NCBI RefSeq assembly: GCF_030519375.1 | Contig: NZ_JAUMKB010000019.1 | Span: forward strand, 18,107-82,106 | DNA: 64,000 nucleotides | Source of the DNA: Mucilaginibacter tolerans | Lineage (GTDB): Bacteria > Bacteroidota > Bacteroidia > Sphingobacteriales > Sphingobacteriaceae | Reading direction: 5' to 3' | Part shown: positions 16,702-24,257 of the stretch, piece by piece | Layout of the letters: every line of letters starts with the position of its first letter | Numbering within the stretch: position 1 is the first letter of the stretch | Translations under genes and position numbers: made by a program | The notes under the pieces: generated by a model | Seen by the model: the letters and a program-made list of their open reading frames with translations, nothing else | What the model was told of the DNA's origin: nothing | Databases searched by the model: none

Positions 16702-17181
16702 TTATTGTGGTTTAGCCGGCAGCTGTGCATAAATAGCTTTTCGCATCACATCAAGATCTTTTAAACGCTCCTGCTTCTTGGCTATATTTTTATTAAGCGC
16801 CCGTATTTTTTCATTTTGTTTGCCGACATTGTTATTAGCCGACCGGGAATCCTTTGCCTTGTCATACGCATTATTGGCGCTGTTTTTTGCATCCTTCGAG
16901 TCGCTTAAGCTGCCGTTCGTAGCTTTTGAGGCATCCTGGCTGCTGGAGGTTGCCGCAGCTTGCGCGTCGGAGCCGGCAGAAGTCGCCTTTGACTGAAAAC
17001 CGGGCAGGTTATTTTGGGCGATGGATAATTGTGCATTAAGGTCGGCAATATCATTTTGAACTTTAACGTATTCTTCATTTAGCTTACCGGTATCGGCAGG
17101 CACTTTATATTTCTGCGCAGTGGCGGACATAGCAAAAGTTAACAGTATTACTGTACATAACAGTTGGCTAATAAATTTCAT
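16702..17181 (-). CDS. Exported coiled-coil protein of unknown function
   Basis: A 159-residue secreted protein. The signal peptide MKFISQLLCTVILLTFAMSA is followed by a helical body with two coiled-coil-like stretches (about 35-60, YVKVQNDIADLNAQLSIAQN, and 120-150, KIRALNKNIAKKQERLKDLD). These flank a Ser/Ala/Asp-rich middle (ATSSSQDASKATNGSLSDSK). I start it at the ATG at 17179-17181, where the signal peptide begins; the frame is open further upstream but without signal character. It probably sits in the periplasm. No enzymatic motif is visible. Confidence 0.8.
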   Translation of the reverse strand: MKFISQLLCTVILLTFAMSATAQKYKVPADTGKLNEEYVKVQNDIADLNAQLSIAQNNLPGFQSKATSAGSDAQAAATSSSQDASKATNGSLSDSKDAKNSANNAYDKAKDSRSANNNVGKQNEKIRALNKNIAKKQERLKDLDVMRKAIYAQLPAKPQ

Positions 17182-17469
17182 GATTTTCCTTTTAGTAGAA
17201 GTGTGGTACGCGAAAAGGCTTAATGCCATATATCGCTCAGAGAATGATGTAAAGGTACACATTTAAGTATGGTATATGTCATCACTAACACATATTCGGT
17301 CATTTGATGGTTTATTAAACCGGGTGGTGAAGTTATTTATCAGAAACAGGCGAACATCGGTTTTTAATGTGTATATTTAAAAAAATCCCACAAAGAGTTA
17401 TACTCCACTTAGACATTGCTTAATTCTGATAGGTAATATTTAAGCTTCACGCTGCTAAAATTACTTATC

Positions 17470-17862
17470 ATGAGAAAGTACAAATACATTAAGTTTTACC
17501 GCGTTTTCAAGAATGAAACAGCTGTTACCGAAATATCGGTAAATAACTTTATCCCTGTTGCCCCAAGGAAGCTTAATAAAGATTCTGCTGGAAATGGAGC
17601 AATTGACGCAAACTGTTCATTTCCATACATTCAGTATTCACTGCCATCCGATGAAAAAATGTACTATGGTTATATAGATAAAGCAACCGCGATGGAGAAA
17701 GCAAAATCCGGAGCATTATTTCACATCAACCAGATGATCGCTGAGCTCGACCTGGGAATAAAAAAACTGGTACAATACCGGAATGATCATTATGATGACT
17801 TAAATATAAACCTGTTGGACTCCAATATCCAGCGGATTAAAAGAGAAATTTACAGTAAATAG
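17470..17862 (+). CDS. Hypothetical protein, 130 residues
   Basis: I do not recognise this protein. It starts with a basic, aromatic segment (MRKYKYIKFYRVFKN), has a middle part with SFPYIQYSLPSDEKMYYGYI, and ends in a helix with paired charges (DLGIKKLVQYRNDHYDDL). There is no signal peptide or membrane helix. The ATG is the first in the frame. It is followed after 28 bp by another small gene on the same strand, so they may be cotranscribed. Codon use is AT-richer than in the ribosomal genes beyond. Confidence 0.65.
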   Translation: MRKYKYIKFYRVFKNETAVTEISVNNFIPVAPRKLNKDSAGNGAIDANCSFPYIQYSLPSDEKMYYGYIDKATAMEKAKSGALFHINQMIAELDLGIKKLVQYRNDHYDDLNINLLDSNIQRIKREIYSK

Positions 17863-17890
17863 AATTGCAAATACGCACCAATAAAAAACC

Positions 17891-18076
17891 ATGCCATATA
17901 AAGAGATAAAATTATTTGCAGGTCAGAATCTGCGCTATTTAGGCAAGGGCTTCCCTGGTTTTGTTAAGGGATCACCTTATATGACTTTCATAGACCATCA
18001 CAATTCCACTCAGTACCTCGCTAACTACAATGGTATACAGGTGATTGTCAATAAACGTTTCGCGATACCCGTTTGA
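17891..18076 (+). CDS. Hypothetical protein, 61 residues
   Basis: A short soluble protein (MPYKEIKLFAGQNLRYLGKG...) with Gly and aromatic residues and a beta-rich look, ending NKRFAIPV. It begins 28 bp after the preceding small gene and ends about 180 bp before the rplM promoter. I recognise no domain. The text reads as protein-like and the start is a good ATG, but at this length chance cannot be excluded. Confidence 0.5.
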   Translation: MPYKEIKLFAGQNLRYLGKGFPGFVKGSPYMTFIDHHNSTQYLANYNGIQVIVNKRFAIPV

Positions 18077-18256
18077 TAACGTATCCACCACGCCTATAAA
18101 TTCATAGGTATGTGGCATAATTACCAAGGCCGACAGAGGCCCGCGTAATTAGTTATGTTCATGTGCAGCAATTAGGTTTTGCGACCAGCCTGGATAACGC
18201 AAAAACCACTCACTCAATCGCCCTAATCTCACTCAATCAACTAAACACAAATTCTA

Positions 18257-18287
18257 TTTGCAAATAATACGAAAACCCGTATCTTTG
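18257..18287 (+). promoter_or_regulatory. Bacteroidota-type promoter of the rplM operon, with leader hairpin
   Basis: The -33 box TTTG is at 18257-18260 and, after exactly 19 bp, the -7 box TATCTTTG is at 18280-18287. Both match the Bacteroidota housekeeping consensus (TTTG, about 19 bp, TAnnTTTG). Transcription should start a few bases later, giving a leader of roughly 50 nt before the GTG start. The leader contains a short hairpin cccg(18292-18295)/cggg(18302-18305). An L13-type autoregulatory leader could exist here, but that is inference. Confidence 0.85.
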
Positions 18288-18341
18288 CAGTCCCGATTTT
18301 ACGGGGTATAATAAACGTTTAATAAATTTAATTTTAAGCAA

Positions 18342-18779
18342 GTGAATACGTTAAGTTACAAAACTGTCTCAGCCAATAAAAAGACCGTTAACAAAGAATG
18401 GGTTGTTGTTGACGCTCAAGGCGAGATTTTGGGGCGCTTGTCTTCTAAGATTGCAATGATCATTAGAGGAAAACACAAGCCAGGGTTCACCCCACACGTA
18501 GACTGCGGCGATAATGTAATAGTTATTAATGCAGACAAGGTAAAACTGACCGGAAACAAATTCAGCGCAAAGCAGTATGTTTCTTACACTGGTTACCCAG
18601 GTGGTCAGCGTTTCATTTCTCCTAAGGAGTTAATGGCAAAACATCCAGAGCGTGTGGTTGAAAAAGCCGTACGCGGTATGTTACCTAAAAATCGTTTGGG
18701 CCGCGCCTTATTCGGCAATCTGCATGTATATGCAGGTGCCGAGCATCCTCATGCAGCACAAAACCCGAAAGCCATTTAA
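18342..18779 (+). CDS. rplM: Ribosomal protein uL13
   Basis: Large-subunit ribosomal protein L13, 145 residues, complete. It shows the family EWVVVDAQGEILGRLSSKIA start, HVDCGDNVIVINADKV, the SYTGYPGG loop, and MLPKNRLGRALFGNLHVYAG. The start codon is GTG at 18342-18344; the product begins MNTLSYKTVSANK as in other Bacteroidota L13 proteins, so the GTG is genuine. It leads the operon rplM-rpsI-rpsB-tsf, with 24 bp to rpsI. Expression is driven by the strong promoter at 18257-18287. Confidence 0.98.
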   Translation: MNTLSYKTVSANKKTVNKEWVVVDAQGEILGRLSSKIAMIIRGKHKPGFTPHVDCGDNVIVINADKVKLTGNKFSAKQYVSYTGYPGGQRFISPKELMAKHPERVVEKAVRGMLPKNRLGRALFGNLHVYAGAEHPHAAQNPKAI

Positions 18780-18803
18780 TTATCAATTTAAAAGAGAAAA
18801 GAA

Positions 18804-19190
18804 ATGCCAACAACTAACACTTCAGGCAGAAGAAAAACCGCTGTTGCACGCATCTACTTGAGCGAGGGCAATGGCGCCATTATCGTAAACGGTAAAGATT
18901 ACAAAGAGTACTTCCCTACCTTGCCTTTACAATACATCGTTACCCAGTCTACAGAAGTATCTGGTTCTGCAGGTAAATATGATGTACAGGTAAACGTAGC
19001 AGGTGGTGGTGTAAAAGGACAGGCAGAAGCCGTTCGTTTAGCTATTGCTAAAGCTATTGTTGAACTTGATGCTGAAAAGAAACCAGCATTGCGCGCTAAA
19101 GGTTTAATGACCCGTGACGACCGTATGGTTGAGCGTAAAAAACCAGGACGCAAGAAAGCACGCAAGAGATTCCAATTCAGTAAACGTTAA
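18804..19190 (+). CDS. rpsI: Ribosomal protein uS9
   Basis: Small-subunit protein S9, 128 residues. The GRRKTAVARIYL start, GGGVKGQAEAVRLAIAKAI and the basic C-terminal tail KKPGRKKARKRFQFSKR (which reaches the P-site tRNA) are all present. It lies 24 bp downstream of rplM and 20 bp upstream of rpsB, the classic L13-S9 pairing. The A-rich segment before the ATG is typical of Bacteroidota initiation without Shine-Dalgarno pairing. Confidence 0.98.
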   Translation: MPTTNTSGRRKTAVARIYLSEGNGAIIVNGKDYKEYFPTLPLQYIVTQSTEVSGSAGKYDVQVNVAGGGVKGQAEAVRLAIAKAIVELDAEKKPALRAKGLMTRDDRMVERKKPGRKKARKRFQFSKR

Positions 19191-19195
19191 TCATC

Positions 19196-19202
19196 AAGGA
19201 GG
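19196..19202 (+). promoter_or_regulatory. Strong Shine-Dalgarno site before rpsB
   Basis: AAGGAGG lies 8 nt before the rpsB ATG. That is perfect anti-Shine-Dalgarno complementarity, unusual in this phylum, whose ribosomes mostly initiate without it. Confidence 0.7.
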
Positions 19203-19210
19203 ACAACAAA

Positions 19211-20077
19211 ATGGCAAGAACAACATATCAGGATTTACTGGATGCAGGTGTACACTTTGGTCACCTTACCCGCAAATGGGATCCGAAAATGTCACAGTAC
19301 ATTTTCATGGAGCGCAACGGTATCCACATTATCGATCTTAACAAGACTTTAACTAAAGTTGAAGAAGCTGCTTCAGCTATAAAACAAATTGTAAAATCAG
19401 GCCGTAAGGTATTATTCGTAGCTACAAAGAAACAAGCGAAAGATATCGTAGCTGATTATGCGAAATCAGTAAACATGCCTTTCGTAACCGAACGTTGGTT
19501 AGGTGGGATGTTAACTAACTTCGCTACGGTTCGCAAGTCGATCAAAAAGATGTCAAACATCGATAAATTGACTAAAGACGGTACTTACAGCAACCTTTCT
19601 AAAAAAGAAAGACTGATGATCCAGCGTGAGCGAGTGAAACTGGAAACTTTGTTGGGCGGTATTGCCGACCTGAACCGTTTACCGGCCGCACTGTTCCTGA
19701 TCGACGTTAAGAAAGAGCACATCGCGGTTTCAGAAGCTTTAAAGTTGAATATCCCAACCTTTGCAATGGTGGATACCAACTCTGACCCTTCAAACATCGA
19801 TTTCCCTATCCCTGCTAACGATGACGCTACCAAATCAATCTCATTGATCACCGGTATCATCATCAAAGCGATAGAAGAAGGTTTGGATGAGCGCAAACGT
19901 GAGAAAGAAGAAGAAGCAGAAAAAGAAGCTGCTGCTGCAAAAGCGAAAGCGGATGCGCCTAAAGCAGATAAAGCTGAAGCTGGCGCCCCTGCAGAAGGTG
20001 GTAAAAGAAAAAGAGTAGCTGCTGAAGCGGAAGCTGAGGCTCCGGCTGCACCTGCTGCTGAAAAAACAGAAGAGTAA
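19211..20077 (+). CDS. rpsB: Ribosomal protein uS2 with long C-terminal extension
   Basis: Small-subunit protein S2, 288 residues. The core (about 1-228) has the signatures LLDAGVHFGHLTRKWDPKM and TNFATVRKSIKKM and the closing PANDDATKSISLITGIIIKA. A tail of about 55 residues after 230 is low-complexity, rich in Ala, Lys and Glu (EKEEEAEKEAAAAKAKADAP...AAEKTEE). Such tails are common in Bacteroidota S2 but vary in length. It is followed by an 87-bp spacer holding an imperfect inverted repeat and then tsf, the widely conserved rpsB-tsf order. Confidence 0.98.
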   Translation: MARTTYQDLLDAGVHFGHLTRKWDPKMSQYIFMERNGIHIIDLNKTLTKVEEAASAIKQIVKSGRKVLFVATKKQAKDIVADYAKSVNMPFVTERWLGGMLTNFATVRKSIKKMSNIDKLTKDGTYSNLSKKERLMIQRERVKLETLLGGIADLNRLPAALFLIDVKKEHIAVSEALKLNIPTFAMVDTNSDPSNIDFPIPANDDATKSISLITGIIIKAIEEGLDERKREKEEEAEKEAAAAKAKADAPKADKAEAGAPAEGGKRKRVAAEAEAEAPAAPAAEKTEE

Positions 20078-20093
20078 TATTTTGGTTGTAAGG

Positions 20094-20147
20094 GTTGTAG
20101 AGGTTGTAAAAGTTTATAACCCCTGCAACCTTTATAACTTCTACAAC
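20094..20147. repeat. Imperfect inverted repeat of gttgtag-type words between rpsB and tsf
   Basis: The arms gttgtagaggttgtaaaag (20094-20112) and ctttataacttctacaac (20130-20147) pair along most of their length, with a few G-T wobbles and one bulge. The loop contains a further half copy. The same gttgtaa words recur around 45509-45600. It may form an RNA hairpin that tunes tsf expression relative to rpsB, or it may only be a slippage-prone repeat. Confidence 0.6.
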
Positions 20148-20164
20148 ATTTAAAACATATAAAA

Positions 20165-21016
20165 ATGTCAACATTACAAATTAGCGCGTCTGACGTTAAC
20201 AAACTGCGCCAGCAAACCGGCGCAGGTATGATGGATTGCAAAAAAGCTTTAACCGAAACAAACGGTGATTTCGAAGCTGCAATTGACTACTTAAGAAAAA
20301 AAGGTGCTAAAGTGGCTGCAAGCCGCCAGGACCGTGAGTCGAACGAAGGCGTGGTTATTGCACGTACTTCTGAAGATGGCAAACGTGGTGTGATCATCGA
20401 GCTGAATTGCGAAACTGACTTCGTTGCTAAAAACGCAGAGTTCATCGCTTTCGCTAACCAAATCGCTAATACAGCTGTTGAGAACAAACCTGCTGACCTG
20501 GCTGCATTAACTCAATTACAAGTTGATACTGATGTAGACCGCGTAACTATTGCTGAAGCTATTACCGAAAAAACCGGTAAGATCGGTGAGAAAATTGGGG
20601 TATCTAAATACGAAATAGTAGAAGGCGAAAAAGTGATCGCTTACATCCACGGTAATTTCCGTTTAGGTGTATTGGTTGGTTTAAGCGCTAACGTTGCCGG
20701 TGCTGAAGAAGCAGGTAAGGATGTAGCTATGCAAATTGCAGCTATGAACCCTGTCGCTATCGATAAAGACGGTGTTGATGCTACTACTATTCAGCGTGAA
20801 TTGGAAATTGCAAAAGAGCAGATCCGTGCCGAAGGCAAACCGGAAGAAATGGTTGAAAAGATTGCTGCCGGTAAGCTGAACAAATTCTACAAAGACTCAA
20901 CCCTGTTGAACCAGGAGTTTGTAAAGGATTCTTCAAAGAGCGTTGCTCAGTTCCTGAGCGGCGTTGATAAAGGATTAACCGTTACCGCATTTAAACGGGT
21001 AGCCTTAGGAGCTTAA
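20165..21016 (+). CDS. tsf: Translation elongation factor EF-Ts
   Basis: The guanine-nucleotide exchange factor for EF-Tu, 283 residues. The N-terminal domain has VNKLRQQTGAGMMDCKKAL, and the core has the GRxGVIIELNCETDFVAKN segment. The TDFVAKN motif that inserts into EF-Tu is intact. The C-terminal region ends GVDKGLTVTAFKRVALGA. It closes the ribosomal operon; a strong terminator follows within 10 bp. Confidence 0.98.
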   Translation: MSTLQISASDVNKLRQQTGAGMMDCKKALTETNGDFEAAIDYLRKKGAKVAASRQDRESNEGVVIARTSEDGKRGVIIELNCETDFVAKNAEFIAFANQIANTAVENKPADLAALTQLQVDTDVDRVTIAEAITEKTGKIGEKIGVSKYEIVEGEKVIAYIHGNFRLGVLVGLSANVAGAEEAGKDVAMQIAAMNPVAIDKDGVDATTIQRELEIAKEQIRAEGKPEEMVEKIAAGKLNKFYKDSTLLNQEFVKDSSKSVAQFLSGVDKGLTVTAFKRVALGA

Positions 21017-21022
21017 TGATTA

Positions 21023-21056
21023 AATCCCCCTCGTATTGACGAGGGGGATTTTTTTT
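21023..21056 (+). terminator. Strong intrinsic terminator of the rplM-tsf operon
   Basis: The 11-bp arms aatccccctcg (21023-21033) and cgagggggatt (21040-21050) pair perfectly around a 6-nt loop and are followed by a run of eight T ending at 21056. The stem is GC-rich. Confidence 0.97.
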
Positions 21057-21073
21057 GCAATAATATTTTTGTT

Positions 21074-21101
21074 ATAGAGAAACAATGCATTGCATCTCTA
21101 T
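21074..21101. repeat. GATGCATC-type palindromic repeat, divergent copy a
   Basis: The sequence atagagaaacaatgcattgc followed by atctctat is an imperfect palindrome centred on atgcat, with the same tagaga/tctcta ends as the copies at 27639, 51296 and 52717. It lies 15 bp upstream of nagA and may overlap its promoter or leader. Confidence 0.6.
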
Positions 21102-21115
21102 GTAATATTGTAGCC

Positions 21116-22225
21116 ATGACAACAGCACTTCACAACCTGCAGATCATATCGGATGGTCAGATCACCAAAGGCAAAGCAATTTTAATTTCAGGCGGAAAGA
21201 TTTCGGGCATCATCGCGGACAATGCTATTCCGCAGGATGCTGAGAAGAAAGATATGCAAGGTGCTTACGCAGCGCCCGGATTGATTGATCTGCAATTGTA
21301 TGGCAGTGGGGGCAGGCTGTTGAGTATTGATACAGACGAAGCTACTTTGCTTCAAATGGAAACTGACTTGCTTGCTCTAGGTACTACAGGTTTCTTCCCG
21401 ACCATTTCAACCAATACGGATGAGGTGATTGAGCAAACGATCCGTGTGGGCAGGTCATATCGTGATAAAGCCAAAGGGAATTTCCTGGGCATACACCTGG
21501 AAGGTCCATTTCTGAACCCGGTTCGGAGAGGTGCTCACAACAAGGATTTTATTAAAAAGGCCTCGCTCGGCCTTGTGAAAAAATGGCTGGATATGGCTGA
21601 AGGTGTGGTAACTATGATGACCATTGCTCCCGAATTGCAGGATCAGGAAGTAATCGATTACCTGCACAATAGTGGTGTGATCTTGTCATCAGGACATAGC
21701 AATGCTACCTATGCCGAGGGTAAACGTTTCTTAAATAAACCAATTCCTGCGGTAACCCATATTTACAACGCTATGCCGCAAATGCACCATCGCGATCCTG
21801 GATATATCCCAGCTATTTTTGAGGAAAGACCTTATACCAGTATCGTACCCGATGGTATCCATGTAGATTTTGTGATGGCAAGGTTAGCGAAACGCGAGTT
21901 GGGTGATAAACTTTTTTTTATTACTGATTCAGTTACTGAAACTAATCACGGCCCTTACCAGCATAAGTTTACAGGCGACCGCTACGTATTGCCGGATGGT
22001 ACCTTGTCCGGTTCATGCCTCACCATGCTAAAATGTATAGAGAATGGCGTGAAGCATTTTGGCATCAGTCTGCCCGAATCCGTTAACATGGCAACTTTAT
22101 ACCCGGCTCAATTGGTTAAACTTAATAAGGGCAAAATAGACGCGGGTTATGATGCTGATTTGACCTTTTTTGACGAGAACTATACGCTGAAAGGAACGTA
22201 CCTGGCTGGTAAACAGGTGAATTAA
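21116..22225 (+). CDS. nagA: N-acetylglucosamine-6-phosphate deacetylase
   Basis: An amidohydrolase-fold enzyme of 369 residues that converts GlcNAc-6-P to GlcN-6-P in peptidoglycan recycling and amino-sugar use. The N-terminal sheet domain is followed by the barrel: GLIDLQLYGSGG (in NagA the usual HxH is replaced by QLx, a single-metal form), GTTGFFPT, the HLEGPFLN Glu ligand, GHSNATY, THIYNAMPQMHHRDPG, DGIHVDF and the catalytic Asp in FFITDSVTET. It is transcribed toward pyrH. Only a short space separates it from the tsf terminator, so its promoter must lie around the palindrome at 21074. Confidence 0.93.
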   Translation: MTTALHNLQIISDGQITKGKAILISGGKISGIIADNAIPQDAEKKDMQGAYAAPGLIDLQLYGSGGRLLSIDTDEATLLQMETDLLALGTTGFFPTISTNTDEVIEQTIRVGRSYRDKAKGNFLGIHLEGPFLNPVRRGAHNKDFIKKASLGLVKKWLDMAEGVVTMMTIAPELQDQEVIDYLHNSGVILSSGHSNATYAEGKRFLNKPIPAVTHIYNAMPQMHHRDPGYIPAIFEERPYTSIVPDGIHVDFVMARLAKRELGDKLFFITDSVTETNHGPYQHKFTGDRYVLPDGTLSGSCLTMLKCIENGVKHFGISLPESVNMATLYPAQLVKLNKGKIDAGYDADLTFFDENYTLKGTYLAGKQVN

Positions 22226-22279
22226 AACACGCTATTTTAACACTCAATTTAAATCGATATTTTTGACAAACTACCCTCA

Positions 22280-22984
22280 ATGAAATATAAACGCATTCTT
22301 CTCAAATTAAGTGGTGAGTCGTTAATGGGCGACAGACAATATGGCATCGATAACAGTCAGGTTATTCAGTATGCAAAGGACATTAAAGCTGTTTATGATA
22401 AAGGAATAGAGATTGCCATTGTAGTGGGCGGAGGCAATATCTTCAGAGGATTAAGCGCTGAAAAATCTGGTATGGATCGTGCACAGGCCGACTATATGGG
22501 TATGCTGGCGACCGTAATCAACTGTATGGCTCTGCAAAATGCACTGGAAAGTATTGGTGTAGAAACCCGTTTGCAATCGGCCATAAAAATGGAGCAGATC
22601 TGCGAGCCGTATATCCGCCGCCGTGCTATGCATCACCTCGAATTAGGCAAGATTGTGATCTTCGGCGCAGGAACCGGTAACCCATATTTTACAACCGATA
22701 CAGCGGCATCTTTACGCGCTATCGAGATCAAAGCCGATGTAGTGCTAAAAGGTACCCGTGTAGATGGCATCTACACAGCCGATCCTGAAAAAGATCCTAA
22801 GGCAACCCGTTACGACGAAATCACTTTCCAGGAAGTATTCGACAAAGGATTGAATGTAATGGACATGACCGCGTTTACGCTTTGCCATGAAAATAAATTG
22901 CCGATCATTGTATTCGACATGAATAAACCGGGCAATTTTGTGAAGATAGCCAATGGTGAGCACATAGGGACACTCGTTAGATAA
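22280..22984 (+). CDS. pyrH: UMP kinase
   Basis: Bacterial hexameric uridylate kinase, 234 residues, which phosphorylates UMP to UDP with ATP. It has the amino-acid-kinase fold marks: ILLKLSGESLMG at the start, VVGGGNIFRG, MDRAQADYMGMLATVINCMAL, and GTGNPYFTTDTAAS. A promoter-like TATTTTTG lies at 22258-22265, 14 bp before the ATG, so it may have its own promoter besides read-through from nagA. In many bacteria pyrH precedes frr; here a minus-strand lipoprotein gene is inserted between them. Confidence 0.97.
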   Translation: MKYKRILLKLSGESLMGDRQYGIDNSQVIQYAKDIKAVYDKGIEIAIVVGGGNIFRGLSAEKSGMDRAQADYMGMLATVINCMALQNALESIGVETRLQSAIKMEQICEPYIRRRAMHHLELGKIVIFGAGTGNPYFTTDTAASLRAIEIKADVVLKGTRVDGIYTADPEKDPKATRYDEITFQEVFDKGLNVMDMTAFTLCHENKLPIIVFDMNKPGNFVKIANGEHIGTLVR

Positions 22985-22990
22985 ATTATC

Positions 22991-23473
22991 CTAATGAGTA
23001 AATGTCTGAATTAAACCAGCGTAGGTAATACCATTGTATTGATAAAAATCTGTTACCCTTAAAACAAGTGAATAATCGCTAAGAAAAGTGATGATGCCGT
23101 CTACTTTGTCGGTATTGTTACCGTTTATGTGAACAAGCAGATGTGATCCGCTTAATTTCCATGTTAGTCCATTGGCGGTAAGTCCGTTAGGGTTATTGGT
23201 ATCAACGGCTGTCCCGTCCGCGTAAAACGTTACGTTATATAGTAAAATGGTTTTAAGGAAAGGGTCATTACTGGCCAGCACAAGCGAGGTGCTGTCAGCT
23301 GCTATTAGCGTAGCGCCTGTAGTATGCCATTCACCCGACTGCACTAATATATCAGCTTGAGTTGGCTTTGGTATAGGGGTGACATCCGCATGCGATGAGC
23401 AAGCTGAAATCAGCACTATGTAGCTAAATGCAGCAATCAGTTTTTTGCAGAAAATAGTGATTCCCGCTTTCAT
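22991..23473 (-). CDS. Hypothetical lipoprotein, lipocalin-like
   Basis: A 160-residue exported protein with the lipobox LISAC (Cys25). The mature part (from about 26) starts with a Pro/Thr linker and has the QSGEWHTTGATLIAADSTSL opening and a beta-strand ladder (LLYNVTFYADGT, TWKLSGSHLLVHI, DYSLVLRVTDFY). This resembles the lipocalin-like DUF lipoproteins of Bacteroidota. There is no catalytic motif. It is inserted on the opposite strand between pyrH and frr, ending 6 bp from the pyrH stop, so the two are convergent with almost no spacer. Confidence 0.75.
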   Translation of the reverse strand: MKAGITIFCKKLIAAFSYIVLISACSSHADVTPIPKPTQADILVQSGEWHTTGATLIAADSTSLVLASNDPFLKTILLYNVTFYADGTAVDTNNPNGLTANGLTWKLSGSHLLVHINGNNTDKVDGIITFLSDYSLVLRVTDFYQYNGITYAGLIQTFTH

Positions 23474-23622
23474 CCTTATATTAATAAATACATTTAAATT
23501 ACGCTGGTTTTTAACTAAACGTTGCCTGTTTCAGATTTCATTTTTTATTCAATTATAGTACGAGTATTTAGATGAGGTAAAATGATACTTTTTATTATTT
23601 TTGACAGCAAATTTCAAAAGCG

Positions 23623-24186
23623 ATGAGCGAACTCATTAAAAAACAAGTTTCTGAAGCAAAGGCTTTGATGGATAAAGCCATTGAGCATTGCGACGGTGAA
23701 TTACAAAAGATACGTGCCGGCAAAGCAAGCCCAAGTATGCTGGATGATATATTGGTTGAATATTACGGCGCGCCAACACCTTTGAACCAGGTGGGCAGCG
23801 TGAACACGCCTGATGCCCGTACCATCGTGGTACAGCCATGGGAGAAGTCACTATTGGGCGCTATCGAAAAGGCCATTATGGAGGCAAACCTGGGTGTTAA
23901 TCCTCAGAACGATGGTGTGATCATCCGGATTAATGTGCCACCGTTAACTGAAGAGCGTCGTCGCGACCTGGTGAAGAAGGCAAAAGCTGAAGCTGAAACT
24001 GGAAAAGTAGCTATCCGTAATATCCGTAAGGATGCCAACGATAAGATCAGAAAGCTAAAATCAGAAGGTGTTTCTGAGGATGAAATGAAAACTGGTGAAG
24101 GAGAAATTCAGAAGTTGACCGATATACACATCGCAAAGGTTGACCAGTTATCTGAAGCTAAGGAAAAAGATATCATGACAGTATAA
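23623..24186 (+). CDS. frr: Ribosome recycling factor
   Basis: RRF, 187 residues, which with EF-G splits post-termination ribosomes. It has the AIEHCDGELQKIRAGKASPSM helix, LDDILVEYYGAPTPLNQVGS, the QPWEKSLLGAIEKAIMEANLG turn and the NPQNDGVIIRINVPPLTEERR signature. All three helices and the small beta domain are there. A promoter-like TATTTTTG is at 23596-23603, 20 bp before the ATG, so it probably has its own promoter despite the usual pyrH linkage. Confidence 0.98.
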   Translation: MSELIKKQVSEAKALMDKAIEHCDGELQKIRAGKASPSMLDDILVEYYGAPTPLNQVGSVNTPDARTIVVQPWEKSLLGAIEKAIMEANLGVNPQNDGVIIRINVPPLTEERRRDLVKKAKAEAETGKVAIRNIRKDANDKIRKLKSEGVSEDEMKTGEGEIQKLTDIHIAKVDQLSEAKEKDIMTV

Positions 24187-24207
24187 AGACCAGAGTATTG
24201 TCAAATT

Positions 24208-24250
24208 AAAGGGAATGAGCTATTTATAGCCATTCCCTTTTTTTATTTTT
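24208..24250 (+). terminator. Intrinsic terminator of frr
   Basis: The arms aaagggaatg (24208-24217) and cattcccttt (24231-24240) pair over 10 bp. An inner gctat/atagc stem closes the loop, and a T-rich tail runs to 24250. It sits 21 bp after the frr stop and 8 bp before the ABC exporter start. Confidence 0.92.
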
Positions 24251-24257
24251 ACCGGGC

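Noticed and set aside
19585..20241. 218-codon minus-strand frame opposite rpsB
   Set aside because: It is the antisense of the Ala/Lys/Glu-rich S2 tail and core; the low-complexity composition explains the open frame.
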